Below are positions 10,133-23,262 of a stretch of DNA of 64,000 nt, one piece after another (the first letter of the stretch is position 1; each line of letters opens with the position of its first letter). Origin of the DNA: Cymodocea nodosa (Eukaryota; Streptophyta; Magnoliopsida; Alismatales; Cymodoceaceae); NCBI GenBank assembly GCA_036874045.1, contig JAZBRI010000003.1:6026501-6090500 (forward strand). The letters are read 5' to 3'. The notes under the pieces were generated by a model, which made no database searches, was not told the origin of the DNA, and was given only the letters and a program-made list of their open reading frames with translations. Both the position numbers and the translations under genes were made by a program.

Positions 10133-12062
10133 TGTTTGATTTGTTTTTATGCTTATATTAATAAATTATTTTAGAAGTGAACAAACAACTTTTTACACAA
10201 ATTAGATGTTAAGTCCAATTTGTATTTTTAACTACAAGTGTATAGTGTATATTGTATTTGTGTGCAAGTACAAGTCAATCCTACAGAGATTGAGTAAGAA
10301 TTGTGTACTATTTTAATTTTTATGCTAAAGTTTGTATGTGTTCAATTAAGCACTTCGTTGAGTTATTGTTAACTCAACGAACTTAGTTTGTAGAGTTACA
10401 GCCAATTCAACGAACTAAACTTGTAGACTTTAGTTAACTCTACGAGCCTACCTTTCCAATTAAATATTGCTATTCATAGAAGAATTCGACCATCCATTGG
10501 GCGGTTCCATAGAATGTAAATAACATCAATTAAGCTTTTTAATGTTAGTTAATATGATATTTGTCATTAAGTAATACTAACATTTAGATATTTCAAATAG
10601 TAACCATTAAGATTTTTAGTATTCTATACGAATCAATTTCAATAAACAATAAAACTATTTTCTATTTTCTGAATCAAACAAACGTAAAACATTCTACTAT
10701 TAACAATGATAACATTAATTACGATACAAAACAAACATTACAACACTTTAATACTAAATGTAAACATAGATAATTAGTTGTTTTTAGTATTTTTGTTTTG
10801 AAATGTTCTTGAAGATGAGCGAAATGTGAAATGCAAAAATCTCTATCAATAGTAAAAACTTCTGACACTAAATACGATGCAATTACACCACTAAAAACTT
10901 AATCACTTACAATCTTGCCTCCTCTCCCTATAGAATCACGAACCAAGACTTGTAAGTTAATCTCCTCTTCAGTCTACTAGCATCAACCTGAAATCAAAGC
11001 TAAAAGTTTTACGATCTCTTGAGATATGAGTTGGTGCTTGGTGAAAATGACTTCCCTTCCTATGATGCGATCATTCCTCATAGTGGTTGTCAGTTACCAT
11101 GTTTGGCTCGGAATTGACCTGGCATCCGAAAAGTATCCTCACAAACCTTCAATGGTAAGTGATTTTGGTGGTATTATGGAGATTCAAGGAACTTTTGATG
11201 CTTCCTGCAATTAGTGCGGTCTTTCACACCACACTCCCTTCTTCGTCTCTCTCCTCTTCTTTTATATTTCTTTTAGTAATAATTATTTCTGCTTAAATGA
11301 TCAGTTAAATTTCATTTATTCATATCAACGATGGTGATTTCTTCTTCATTCCATGAGTTAGTTCCTACGTGATACGTGCAATCATGGTTTTCCTTTGAAT
11401 TTCCTATTTTTGCAACTACTAATAGTAGCATGTTAGAAAATAAATGGTCCGTGGAGTTAGTGTAATTCAACAGACTCACTTTGTTGACTTAACTATAAAA
11501 CACATGCAATAAAGAAATAACTTAACAAGTTCAGATGTTTCAGATAGTTACAACTATAAGTATCCGAAACTTATATGCATTTCAGATAGTTAGCACCTAA
11601 CCTTTTGAAAGATAACTTAAGTTAGGTTTCCAGATTGCAACACGTGTCCTTAGTTTTATGATAAAACGGTATTTCGGATACTTGTAAACCTAACTATCTG
11701 ATGCTCAGATGTATTTTGAATAGTTAACATCTAATTTACCGAAAATCCACTTAAGTCATGTATTAAGGTTACAATACGTGTCCTTCAGGAAATAATAAAA
11801 TATTCTTTAAGCATTTAAAACATAACTCTCTAATACATGAAACATAATTCTTTGGTACATGAAATTACAAAGCTTGTAACTAATCGATAGTGCAAAAATG
11901 TACTTAATTAACACTAATTCCTTGAAATTATGCAGATTCTTTCATTAAAGCATATAATAGTGCAATTATAACATAATGACTTAATTCTCATATAATAAGC
12001 TAAATATTATGCAATTAACCATTATTTAACCATTAATATTATGCACTTTTTCATTCTAAACA
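10133..12062 (-). mobile_element. Ty3/gypsy 5' LTR F (about 1.93 kb)
   Basis: Minus strand: starts TGTTTAGAATGAAAAAGTGC at 12,062 and ends AACAAATCAAACA, followed by a spacer, the primer-binding site and gag remnants, so it is a 5' LTR. The LTR-end box is at about 10,233-10,290. Its start falls exactly inside the RNase H reading frame of copia III (after DVDLGGEVD), so this element inserted into, or truncated, copia III. Confidence 0.85.
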
Positions 12063-13250
12063 TCCACCTCTCCTCCCAAATCAACATCATAGTAGCTAAT
12101 TAATTCAATTGGTCCTTTCTTGAAGTTTAGATCTATGTCTAGGGAATATTTGAGATATCTAAGTATCCATAGTACAACAAACCAATGCTCAGCTCCTAGA
12201 TTTGCCATGTATCTAGTAACAACTCCCACTGCATGGGATATATCTGATCTTGTGCATATCATGGCATACATTAAACTTTCCACTACTGAAGCAAATGGTA
12301 TTCTAGACATTTTTGTCTCTTTCTCAATCTTAGTAGACTGATCTTTAAACAATTTGAATTGGGGTCTAAGAGGCAATCCAGTTTTCCTCTCCTTTGAGAT
12401 GTTGAATCTTCTAAGCAACTTTTCTAAATATTTTTGATTCGGCCTTAATGTACCTGACATTCTATCTTAGAGGATTCTCATACCCAAGATTTATTTGGCT
12501 TCTCCTAAATCCTTCATATCAAATTCTTTTGACAATTGTCTCTTTAATTGCTTAATCTATTCCATACTTGAATAAGCAGTTAACATATCATCTACATAAA
12601 TCAGTAGAATGATAAAGTAGTCATTAAGCAATTTATATAGCAATAATAGTCTATATCACATTTCTTGAAGCCAAAAGTACAGATAAAGGTATCAAATCTC
12701 TTGTACCATATTCTTGGTGCTTGCTTCAAGCCATACAAACTCTTCAACAATATACATACTATCTTTGCTTTCTTGCCAGCTACTGCAAATCCTTCTAGCT
12801 ACATCGTGTAAAGCTCTTCCTCTAAATCTCCATGCAGGAATGCTATTTTTACATCCATTTGCTCTAAAAATAAATTTTTTGCAACAACAATATTCAAGAC
12901 TATTCTTGTAGTATTGATTTTCATAACTAGAGAAAATACTTCAGTATAGTCTATATCTTGAATTTGCTAGAAACCCTTAACAACAAGTTTGGCTTTATAT
13001 TTCTTACTGCCATCTAGTTGTTCTTTCAACCTAAACACCCACTTGTTTCTTAGGATTCTCTTCCCTTTTGGCAATGGAGTTAGCTTTCAAGTTTTATCCT
13101 TTTCAAGGGACCTAAGTTACTTTTTCATTGTTAACTCCCATTTTTGTGCATTACTTACACAGACTATTCCTTGATATGTTTCTAGTTCACCATCATCCGT
13201 TAATAGCAGATAATTGAATGATGGTACTTACCTTTTAGGAGGTCTAGAAA
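12063..13250 (-). pseudogene. copia III reverse transcriptase and truncated RNase H
   Basis: RT copies the element RNA and RNase H removes the template. The catalytic box ILLIYVDDML (about 12,580-12,605) is intact. The longest open piece (12,056-12,460) carries LEKLLRRFNISKERKTGLPL, the SLMYAMICTRSDISHAVGVV motif, RYMANLGAEHW and YLKYSLDIDLNF. It ends in the RNase H opening DVDLGGEVD, where LTR F begins, so the last two-thirds of RNase H is missing. The upstream RT half (about 12,500-13,250) is interrupted by stops. Confidence 0.85.
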
Positions 13251-13259
13251 TCCTTCTAA

Positions 13260-14390
13260 ATCTTTTAGGTTGTCTAGTGACAACATCATCCTTCTAGTTG
13301 TCTAGCTGTTCTTGCTGTTCAACTTCTGGAAATTGAATTTCTTCTACAGGTTCCTTTTGAAGTTGTTTAGCATCATTATCTAGACTGATTTTAGTAGTAC
13401 TTTCATATTGAAACTCTGACTATTGTTTATCTACACTTTCTCTATATTTGTACATCTTGGATTCAATAAAGGTGACATCTTTTGCACAGATTATTTTCTT
13501 GGTCTCTTCTACCTAGAATCTGTAACCAAAATAATCCTTACCATAGCCAATGAAATAACACTTTTGTGATTTTGAATCCAACTTGTCTCTTTTGTCACTA
13601 CTTAAGTGGACAAATGACTTGGATCCAAAAACCTTCAAGTGAGCATAAATGACCTAATTCCCAATCCACAATTCTTCATGATTTTTAAGCCCCATTTGAA
13701 TAGATGGTCCTTTATTTATTAGATAGGCAGTTGTATTGACAACTTCTACCTAGAATGTTTTAGGAAAACCTACATGTAGTCTCGTGCATCTAGCCCATTC
13801 ATTCAAGGTCCTGTTTATTCTTTCAGCAACTTTATTTTATTATGGAGTTTTAGCTACAGTCCTTTGTCTTCTAATTCCTTGCTCTTTATAATAGATTTTA
13901 AATTCTTGGCTGTCATATTCTCCTCTATTGTTTGACTTGATGGATTTTATTTTTCTCTCACTTTGATTTTCCACTTCTACCTTCCATTTCTTGAAGATTT
14001 GGAAAACTTCAGACTTCTATTTTAGAAAATAAATCCACACCTTGGTTCTGTCATCAATGAATGTGACATAATAAAGGGCACCTCTTAAAGAACTGATAGG
14101 GGCAAGTCCCTACACATCTGTGTGAGCCGGCTCCAATTTCTATGACTTTGGATCATGAGGAGTCTTGACAAACTGACCCTCTTTTGCTTTCCCTTAATGC
14201 AGTCATCACATATCCCTAAATTAACATTCTTCAACTTAGGGATATTCCCTTCTGCTACTAAAACTTTTAATCCTTTCTCACTAAGGTGTCTTAACCTCTT
14301 ATGCCATAAGTCAGTGTCTTTTGTGTCACTGACTACTACAATTATGTCATCTTGATCTGATGTTAAATACAAGGTGTCAATCCTTTATCC
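13260..14390 (-). pseudogene. copia III pre-integrase and integrase
   Basis: The GAG-pre-integrase zinc motif is visible as DLWHKRLRHLSEKGLKVL ... CDDCIKGKQKR (about 14,180-14,330). The integrase core follows in broken frames: a KSNNRGEYDSQEF stretch carrying an Asp/Glu core motif (about 13,890-13,930), then NRTLNEWARC and FGSKSFVHLSSDKRDKLD (near 13,600). The C-terminal linker before RT contains RQPKRFRRISRPPKR. Integrase would join the cDNA to the chromosome; several stops and altered residues make this copy inactive. Confidence 0.8.
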
Positions 14391-14399
14391 TGAGGCAAC

Positions 14400-15533
14400 T
14401 ACTCTTGCACCTTTGGTTACCTTCTATTTTTCTACACCAAAGTCAATATGATAACCATCATTATCTAGGGAAATTATGGAAATTAATTGCTTTACAAGAT
14501 CAGGTATATACTTGACTTCTTGCAATTTCCATATCCCTTGCTTTGTCTTTATGTGTACCTCACCTCTTCCCAACACATCTAAACTAGTGTTGTTGGTAAG
14601 GTACACTTTCTTTACATGAGTTGTATGATAATTGTGCAACAAATCCTTCCTATAGGTAGTGTGAAATGAAACTCTTGAGTCTAGTACCCATGAGTCAATG
14701 GAACTGTCAATACAACATACTAGGACATCATCTAAATCATAGGAGACAACATTTGCACCTGCTCCTTCAAATCTCTTCACTTTGCTATCTTTCTTGGGAG
14801 CCTTGCACTATGACTTGAAGTGCCCTCGTTGATCACAATTCCAACACTTTATGTCTGACCTCACCTTGCTAGTACCTCTAAACTTTGACCTTCATTTGGA
14901 TTTAAATTATTTTGATTTGCTTCTCCCTCTACTTTTAACATTGAGGGTAGAAGTTTAAGCTGACAATTCACTCTTTTTGCGAATGTCCTCACTCAAAATT
15001 AAATCCTAGATGTCACTCATTTTGAGCTTATCATGACCTAGTGAACTACTTAGACTAGTCACAACAGGAGACTAACTTTTAGGTAATGATGACAACAAAA
15101 TCAAAGCTCTGACTTCATCATCAAATACTATATCTACTAAATGTAGTTAATTCAATATACTATTTAGCTCATTAACATGGTCTATTACATTTCCACTTTC
15201 ATGTATTTTCAGATTAAATAATCTATGCATGAGGAATACCTTGTTAGTGGCTGATGACTTCTCATACATGTTGGACAATGCTTTCATCAAATCAGTTGTT
15301 GTTCTCTCCTTAGCAACGTTCGAGTGAACGTTCCTTGCTAGCGACAACCTAACAAGACCTAGTGCCTTCCTATCTAGTAGCTCCCACTCTTCCTAGTCCA
15401 TCTTCTCTAGTTTTCTTTTGAATAGAGGTTGATGAAGATCCTTCAGATACAAACAATCTTCTTTCTAAGACCTTCAATATCTGAAATCTTTTCCATCGAA
15501 CTTCTCGATCCTGATCTTTCTATCGTCTGCCAT
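14400..15533 (-). pseudogene. copia III gag and protease
   Basis: I place the gag start at the ATG ending at 15,533 because it follows the primer site closely and opens MADDRKIRIEKFDGKDFRY, a typical copia gag start. SLARNVHSNVAKERTT (about 15,300-15,345) and KVFLMHRLFNLKIHESG match the UBN2 region. The zinc knuckle CWNCDQRGHFKSxC is at about 14,803-14,850, with a stop before the last Cys. The protease motif reads SWVLDSRVSFH (about 14,670-14,700) where the family has DSGAS: the catalytic Asp remains but the Gly is lost. Confidence 0.8.
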
Positions 15534-15550
15534 ATTGTCAACCTAAGCCT

Positions 15551-15565
15551 TTGCTCTAATACTAA
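15551..15565 (-). other. copia III primer-binding site (tRNA-Met type)
   Basis: The minus strand next to the LTR reads TTAGTATTAGAGCAA, a decayed form of the TGGTATCAGAGC site primed by initiator tRNA-Met. Confidence 0.7.
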
Positions 15566-15569
15566 TTAT

Positions 15570-16362
15570 TGGAAATAGAAATGGACCTTCCTTGATGACA
15601 CTCAAGCCCAATTCTAAAAGATGACCTCTCAAACTCATCGAAACTATGAAGTGAAGAGTAATGGAAGAAAAGCACACTGAAGATAGGATTTACGTGGTTC
15701 GACAACTGCCTACATCCATGAGAGTTGTATATTCTTTTTTGAGCTTCGACGTAATAAATCCGTATGTTTTACAACATCATCAATGCTTATATATTACCCA
15801 AAACCTAGGGTTGATAAACCTTTAATTACAACAGAGCCATTTTCAGTAGTACATTAACTCTCTAAAGAAGGAAGACTCATTTTTGAAGCCATTCTTCCTA
15901 ACTTTTTGAAAACTACAGCATTTCAGATAGTTATAAGTCTTAACTATTTGAAGGGCTTCTCTCTCTACGTTTGTCAAAATGGTTGGGTACTGTAGTAGGC
16001 TAATTGTTTGAAGAGTTCCTGTCTTTCAAATACTTAGCATCTTAACTATCTAAAGACCCACTTAAGTCATTTCGAAAGATTTTGGCTGTAACCTTTTGAA
16101 AACTCCTAACTTTTAGATACTTAGTGCTTCAACTATCCGAAAACTCACTTAAGTCATTTTAGATGGTTTTGGTTATAACCTTCCGAAAACTCTTGACTTT
16201 TAGATAGTTAGTCTTGAGCCTTTTGACTACTCTATCTTTCAGAAGGTTCAAGCTGGTAACCTTCCGAAAATAGTTATCTATTAGAGACTTTCAACTAACA
16301 AGCTTTCAATTGGTCCTAAGCAACTTGTGGCATACTCCACACTTGTACTACTTACACTAACA
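15570..16362 (-). mobile_element. copia III 5' LTR (about 793 bp)
   Basis: On the minus strand it begins TGTTAGTGTAAGTAGTACAA at 16,362 and ends TTCCA at 15,570, directly before the primer site. It carries an array of CTATCCGAAAAC / ACTTAAGTCA motifs (15,915-16,285), including AACTATCCGA at 16,131-16,140. These motifs also occur in the gypsy and SIRE-like LTRs. No second LTR is visible. Confidence 0.75.
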
Positions 16363-16449
16363 CTAGTGTTCTAGAAAGGAAAGAAAAATCTAAATCACTA
16401 TCATAGCAAAGTTTGCTAAGGGACTAGCAAAACTTAGGTATGAGAGAAG
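16363..16449 (+). mobile_element. gypsy element D 3' internal end with polypurine tract
   Basis: The block TTTGCTAAGGGACTAGCAAA, then AGGTATGAGAGAAG, precedes LTR D. It equals the reverse complement of 48,633-48,660, where the tract is still GTATGGGGGAAG. This purine run primes plus-strand synthesis, so LTR D is a 3' LTR. Copia III inserted just upstream. Confidence 0.75.
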
Positions 16450-17947
16450 TGTTTACAATGAAAAAGTGTATAATATTAAAATGATTAATGGCATGTTATT
16501 TAGCTTATCAAATAGGAATTAGGTCAGTATGTTACATTTACTCAAATCTAAAGCTTAATTGAAGAATATGCATAATTTTAAAGAATTAACGTTAATTAAG
16601 TATCATTTTAGAATTAGTGCGAAATAATCTCCCTTATACATATTATTAAATGTTGTTTACACCTATGTGATATTTATATAAATCATTCTATTATATTACT
16701 AAACTACAAGATTGAACGAATTCGTTGAGATATTAGTTAATCCAATGGAATTAGTCTATTGAGTTATGTTAACTCAACAGACCAATTATTGTATCTAATG
16801 TATGATTATGAGTAGTTACAGGAATTGCGTAAGAAAACCACATTGCATGATTCACGCCCATGATCTTTAGTGTGGAATGAAGAAGTGATTACAACCATTG
16901 ATGCATAAGAAAGAAGAATCCAATCATTAATTTTGATGCTAACTACTGCTACTAAAAAGAAATATAAAAAGATTGAAAGAAATCGAAAAAGGGGGAGGAA
17001 AGAGCACTACTACAGAGAGCGTTAGACATTCCTTGAGATATCTTCCTTCTACCATCACCCACTATTTATTAGAGGTCTGTGAAGATATTTTCAGAGTTAG
17101 GTCGATTCTGATTAAATTGTGGTGACTGACAATAACTACAGAGGAGTGATTGCATTAATGAAAGAAAATGTTTCTTCATAAGCACTAAATCATCTCTCCA
17201 AGGACAATGAAAGCTTCCAGCCTTGGAGTCAAATTGATGTCGATTTCTTGAAGAGTAGATCACCTTACAAAGATCTAGGTTCGCAATCCAATAAGAAAAG
17301 GAGCATTTGATAATAAGTGATTAAATTTTCAGAGATGTAACCATATTACATGTAGTGTTAAACGTTTTTTATTTTCAATAGAGAGTTTTATCATTCATCC
17401 ATCACCCACCTTAAAGATCATTAACATTTATGTTTACATCTACGTATTTATTATGTTCTATTTATGTATTATTTGTGTTTGTAATGTATGTTCATAATTG
17501 TCAAATGTTGTGTATTTATTTCTCATTCTAGTATGAAACTATATGACTTTATTTTGAAACCAATTAGTTTTAAATCTCTCAAAATCGTGTCTTGACTGAT
17601 TGGTTATTTAAGATCATTTAGATGTTAAATCCATACATTGTTAAATCTGAGATAAGTAGCAATTAGAGGGTGTAATTGTGTTATTTGTATTCTCTAAGAT
17701 CACCCAATGGTTGGCCAAAATTAGGTGCTTAACTCAACGGAGTGAGAGGCTTAATTAGTAAAACACTACACTCAATACAAAGTACCCTAGAAACTGATTC
17801 TTATCACTCCTAATAGTTCGACTTGTTTTTACACACTTTTTACAACTGATGTTGTGCATTTGTAGTAAATTAAAATAATAAATTTACTAGAATTGAACCT
17901 CATTTGGGAATTGCTTGTTTCCTTAGAAAAACTAGTTTAAGCTAACA
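16450..17947 (+). mobile_element. Ty3/gypsy 3' LTR D (1,498 bp)
   Basis: Starts TGTTTACAATGAAAAAGTG right after the polypurine tract and ends AGTTTAAGCTAACA, the same end as LTR B. The LTR-end box is at about 17,800-17,865. It is shorter than the type-I/II LTRs and lacks most of the AACTATCCGA hairpins. Confidence 0.8.
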
Positions 17948-18607
17948 AAGCAACTACCTCTCCTACCTTTTGAATCTGTGTCTTCCTTAAAAGTCTATTC
18001 TCAAAAAGTTAATTGCAATGATATGTCACTACAAATAGAGATTTATGTAATACTTTTTCACTATGTTATCCTAATCTCAAATCATATGTACCTTATAAAG
18101 ATGATGACATTAATCAAGACTTTCATAGACATATTCTCATCCTCTAGAAATATTAATGCATCTTGGTAACAAACTCAAAAATATCTACTGAGAATAATTG
18201 TTTCTTCATTTATTGTAAAGTATTCTTGTTTTGGACTTAGGGTGAATGGACAGGGCCAAATAATATGTATGAATTTGGGAGGAGATTTTTTTCTTCCTTT
18301 TTTTTTCAAAATATATTCCTCCCCTAATCACAGTGATTCATGGTATGATAAATCAAAAATGGCTAAGGCAAGATAAGAATTAAAGGCATTATTATATGAG
18401 GAAAATAACTACTAAATAAATAAAATTGAGTACATTGCCCCAAAAGTATTATGGGATGATCCTGCTTCCATTAATTATCTTGATTAACCTCATTCTAAAG
18501 ATAAAAATATACAATGGCAAGACCATTCAAAGATAGCTAAGCATTATTTTTCATCTCTATTCAAGTGAAATACTCTAAAAATGAATTTCCTCTAATGAAA
18601 TGGTTAA
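17948..18607. other. unassigned sequence between LTRs
   Basis: AT-rich sequence with no convincing coding frame; the 63-codon forward ORF at 17,978 shows no recognisable motif. It probably belongs to an internal region or to old target DNA. I see no sure repeat of it elsewhere in the window. Confidence 0.3.
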
Positions 18608-20688
18608 TGTTTGGTTTTGTTTTGGTTTGCTTTAATTATATGTTGGTATTAATAATTTCCTTTAACAATAAACAAATGATTTTCACAAATTAGGTATTAA
18701 TTCCAATTTATTTTTAACTACAAGTGCATAATGTCTATTGTATTTGTGTGCAAGTACAAGTCGATCTCACAAAGATTGAGTAAGAATTACATACTATTTT
18801 GATTTTTATAACTAGAGTTTTATATGTGTACAATTAAGCATTTCGTCGAGTTACTGCTAACTCGACGAACTAAGTCGGTTGAGTTACAATTAATTCAATG
18901 AACTATCCTTGTGGATTTAAGTTAACTCCACGAGCCTACTTAGTAACTTCCAATTAAATGTTGCTATTCACAAAAGAATTCAACCATTTATTGGGCGGTT
19001 CCACAAAATGTAAATAACATCAATTCAGCTTGTAATGTTTGTTTATACGATGTTTATCATTAATCAACACTAACATTTAGATATTTTGAACAACAACCAT
19101 TAAGATTTTGGGTATTTTGTGCAAATCAATTTCAGTAAGTAATAAAACTATTTTCTATTTTCTAAATCACCTAAACATAAGACATTCACAATACTGACAA
19201 TAATAACATTAATCATGATATAAAATAAATAATATAATACATAAATACTAACTACAAACACAAATAATTATTTTTTGGTATTTTTGTTTTGATATGTTCT
19301 TGAAGATGAATGAAAGGTGAAATGTTAAAATTCTCTATCGATAGTAAGAACTTTCATCACTACATGCGACATGATTACACGACTGAAAACTTAATCACTT
19401 ACAGTCATGCCTCCTCTCCTTATAGACTCGAGAACCGAGACTTGTAAGTTGATCTCCTCTTTAGTATATTGGCATCAACCTGAAACTAAGGTTAGAAGTT
19501 TTACGATTTCTTGAGATATGAGTCGATATTTAGTGAAAATGGTTTCCTTCTTGCGACGTGATCACTCCTCATAGTGGTTGTTAGTCACCATATTTGGCTT
19601 AGAATCGACCCGACATCTGAAAAGTATCCTCATAGACCTTCGATGGTTGGTGATTGTGGTAATGTTGTGGAGCTTCAGGGAACTTCCGACGCTTTCTGTA
19701 GTTAGCACAGTTCTTCACATTCCTTCATTTTTCTCCTCTTATTTTTATATTTCTTTCTATAGTAACTGCTTCTACTTAAATGATCGGTTGGATTTCCTTC
19801 ATTCATATCAACGATGGTGATTTCTTCTTCATCCCACAAGTTAAATTTTACGTGATATGTGCAATCGTGGTTTTCCTTTGAATTTCCTATTTCTACAACT
19901 ACTAACAGTGGCATGTTAGAAAATAACTGGTCTGTGGAGTTAGTGTAACTCAACAGACTTACTCCGTTGACTTAATTGTTAACTCAACGGACTTACCTCG
20001 TTGAGTAAAGCTTAATTCAACGAACTTGATATAAATAATATTAAACATGTGCAACTCACGTGATATAATAAAACATTTAAATTTACACGTGTATAATTCT
20101 AACTTTACGAGGGTTCATAACCTTAGCTTTGTAAGTTTACGAGGATTTGTAAACTTAACTAAAAATTTTACAAGCTTTCATACCCTTAGTAACTTTACGA
20201 AGGTTCGTAAACTTACATGAGTAACTTTACGAATTTGCATGCAATAATTTTTCACTTTTAAACCTATAAAAGGGTATTTTGGATACTTTGAAAACATAAC
20301 TATCTGATGCTTAAACGCATTTCGGATAGTTACCATCTAACTTACCAAAAAACCACTTAAATCATGTATTAAGGTAACAACACGTATCCTTAAAATAATA
20401 ATAAAATACTCTTTAAGCGTTTAAAACAAAACTATTCAATACATAAAATACAACTCTCTGAAACAACAAATATTTTGAATACTTAAGAAATTAAAAAGCC
20501 TATCACTCACCAACAGTTCACAAATATACTTAATTAATGATAATTCACTAGAATTATGCATATTCTTTAATTAATGCATATAATCGTGTAATTATAACAT
20601 AATGGCTTAATTTTCATATGATATGCTAAATATTATGTAATTAACCATTATTTAACTGTTAATACTATGCACTTTTTAATTCTAAATA
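18608..20688 (-). mobile_element. Ty3/gypsy LTR E (about 2.08 kb)
   Basis: On the minus strand it begins TATTTAGAATTAAAAAGTGC (TG altered to TA) at 20,688 and ends AAACAAAACCAAACA. That AACCAAACA ending groups it with LTR C; G3 ends in a related AAACAAAATTCAATCGAACA. The LTR-end box is at 18,719-18,780. The inner part contains a cluster of TTTACGA/TCGTAAA repeats (about 20,105-20,225). The polypurine block is not recognisable upstream. Confidence 0.8.
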
Positions 20689-21401
20689 GTCAACTTTAGA
20701 AGGTTTCAAGAAACTTACTAAAAAAACCAAAAATCTAAGCAAATCCAAATGGAACATAGAAATACCCAATGGATTAAAGTTTTAAAATAAGCAGAAAACT
20801 ACTCAGAAAGTTGTAAAACATTCTTGTTTTCTAAAAAATTTCATTTTTTCGCTGATGTGCATAGAAAGACAAGGTTTACTTCTATCTAACTACCTCTCTC
20901 TCATACTTACATTTTACATTGTCTTCAATGTAACAAATTGGCAATATATGCATTTACATAGCAATAGGCATGATAGAACTACATAAATTAGGTTCGTTGA
21001 GTTATTGATTAAGTCAACGAACTTAATTATTGAGTTACCATGTAACTCAACAGACTACACTTTTATCTTAGTTGATACAAATTGTATGAAAGATAATCTT
21101 AATGGGCATACCTTATTTTTTTATAATTCAGATGATGTATTTCAAGACTCTGTTCCTAAGTCGTCCTTCATTCACCAAAAAAAACATAATAGAAGTAAAA
21201 GTAAAATGTATCTATTTATATATTTGTATGCATTGTGTAGAACCTAGATTCCTACACCTTTGATGGCTCACAAGCAAGCTAGATGGTTTCTTAGAATAGA
21301 TGTCAATAAACTAGATTGATTTTTTTATACATTTTAAGATATATATTTGGGTTGTGAAATGTTAAATCATAAACTTGTCTATTAGGTGATGCCAAAAAAC
21401 T
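20689..21401 (-). mobile_element. gypsy 3' non-coding internal region
   Basis: The minus-strand reading contains GACAATGTAAAATGTAAGTA (around 20,905-20,925), typical of the region upstream of gypsy 3' LTRs. The segment is an inverted relative of 7,740-8,183. It lies between LTR G and LTR E, which face the same way but end differently, so they are not a simple pair. A very poor primer-site remnant (TTGGCATCACC) is next to LTR G at 21,384-21,394. Confidence 0.55.
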
Positions 21402-23262
21402 TGTTAGATTTGTTTTTATGCTTATATTAATAAATTCTTTTAGAAGTAAACAAACAACTTTTCACACAAATTAGATATTAAGTCCAATTTGTATTTTAAC
21501 TGCAAGTGCACAGTGTATATTGTATTTGTGTATAAGTACAAGTCGATGTCACAAAGATTGAGTAAGAATTGTGTACTATTTTTATTTTATATTAAAGTTT
21601 ATATGTGTTCAATTAAGCACTCTATTGAGTTACAGTTAACTCAATGAACTTAGTTCATGGAGTTATAGTTAACTCAACAAACTAACTTCGTAGACTTAAG
21701 TTAACTCCACGAGCTACATTTCTAGTTAAATACTATTATTCACAGAGGAATTCAACCAACCATTGGGTGATTCCACAGAATGTAAATAACATCAATTAAT
21801 CTCTTTAATGCTAATTAATTTGAGATTTGTCATTAAGCAATACTAACATTCAGATATTTCAAATAGTAACTATTAAAATCTTTAAGTATTTGGGACGAAT
21901 CAATTTCAATAAACAATAAAACTATTTTTTATTTTCTGAATCAAATAAATATAAAACAATCACATTACTAACAATGAGCAAAAATTGATGAGCGAAAGGT
22001 GAAATGTAAAAATGTCTATCGACAATAAAAACTTCCATTACTACATGCAATGCAATTACACCACTAAAAGCTTAATCACTTACAATCTTGTCTCCTCTCC
22101 CTATAAAATCGAGAACCAAGAATTGTAAGTTAATGTCCTTTTAGCATACTAGCATCAACCCAAAACCAAGGCTAGAAGCTTTACGATCTCTTGAGATATG
22201 AGTCGATGCTTGGTGAAAATGGTTTCCCTTCCTACGACGCGATCACTCCTCACAGTGTTTGTCAATCATTGTGTTTTGCTCAGAATCGAATTGACATCTA
22301 GAAAGTATCCTTACAGACCTCCAATGGTTGGTGATTTTGGTGGTGTTGTGGAGTTTCAAGGAACTTCCGACGCTTCCTACAGTTAGTGTGGTTCACCCAC
22401 ACTTTTTCTTCATCTTTCTCTTCTTCTTTTATATTTCTTTTAGTGGTAACTACTTCTGCTTAAATGATTGGTTGGATTTCCTTCATTCATATCAACGATG
22501 GTGATTTCTTTTTCATTCCACGAGTGAATTCCTGTGTGATACGTACAATTGTGGTTTTCCTTCGAATTTCTTGTTTCTGCAACTGCTATAGTGGCATGTT
22601 AGAAAATATATGGTCCATGGAGTTAATGTAACTCAACAGACTTACTTTGTTGATTTAACTATAAAACACGTGCAATAAAGAAATAACTTATAAGCTTATA
22701 ATACTAATACAACGCGTTACCTTAGTGTATATTCAAGTAACTCCACGCATATAGTTATGCTAACTTAACGAGTTATACATGTGCAACTCACGTAACATAA
22801 TAAAACATTTAAATTCAACACGTGCATAATTCTAACTTAACAAGTTCAGATATTTCAGATACTTACAAACCTAATTATCCGATGCTCAGACACATTTCGG
22901 ATAGTTACCAGATAACTTACTGAACATTCACTTAAGTCATGCATTAAGGTTTCAACACGTGTACTCTAGGAATTAATAAAATATTCTTTTAGCGTTTAAA
23001 ACATAACTATTCAGTACATGAAATATAACTCTCTAAAATAACAAACAATTTAAATACTTAAGAATTAAAAAGCCTGTAATTTACCAATAGTTCAGAAATA
23101 TACTTAATTAACGCTAATTCCCTGAAATTATGCAGATTCTTTCATTAAAGCATATAATAGTGCAATTATAATATAATGACTTAATTCTCATATGATAAGT
23201 TAAATATTATGCAATTAACCATCATTTAACCATTAATATTATGCACTTTTTTATTCTAAACA
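21402..23262 (-). mobile_element. Ty3/gypsy LTR G (about 1.86 kb)
   Basis: Minus strand: begins TGTTTAGAATAAAAAAGTGC at 23,262 and ends AAAACAAATCTAACA, followed by AGTTTTTTGGC. The LTR-end box is at 21,501-21,560. Hairpin motifs (AATTATCCGATGCTCAGAC ... TTTCGGATAGTT) lie at 22,870-22,905. It abuts the non-coding tail of the Athila-like RNase H region at 23,263. Confidence 0.8.

Larger units (their letters stand above)
12063..16362 (-). mobile_element. Ty1/copia element III, 3'-truncated
   Basis: A decayed minus-strand copia element in canonical order: 5' LTR (15,570-16,362), tRNA-Met-type primer site, gag, protease, pre-integrase, integrase, RT, RNase H. RNase H is cut by LTR F at 12,062 and the 3' end is not in the window. 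At the other end the LTR abuts the 3' internal region of gypsy element D, so copia III inserted into that gypsy element. Stops occur in every domain. Confidence 0.85.

Noticed and set aside
18608-23262. LTR G and LTR E as the pair of one internally deleted element
   Set aside because: Same orientation and 3'-region sequence between them, but the LTR ends belong to different types (AACAAATCTAACA versus AAACAAAACCAAACA) and the flanking five bases do not match (ATATG and GTTAA).
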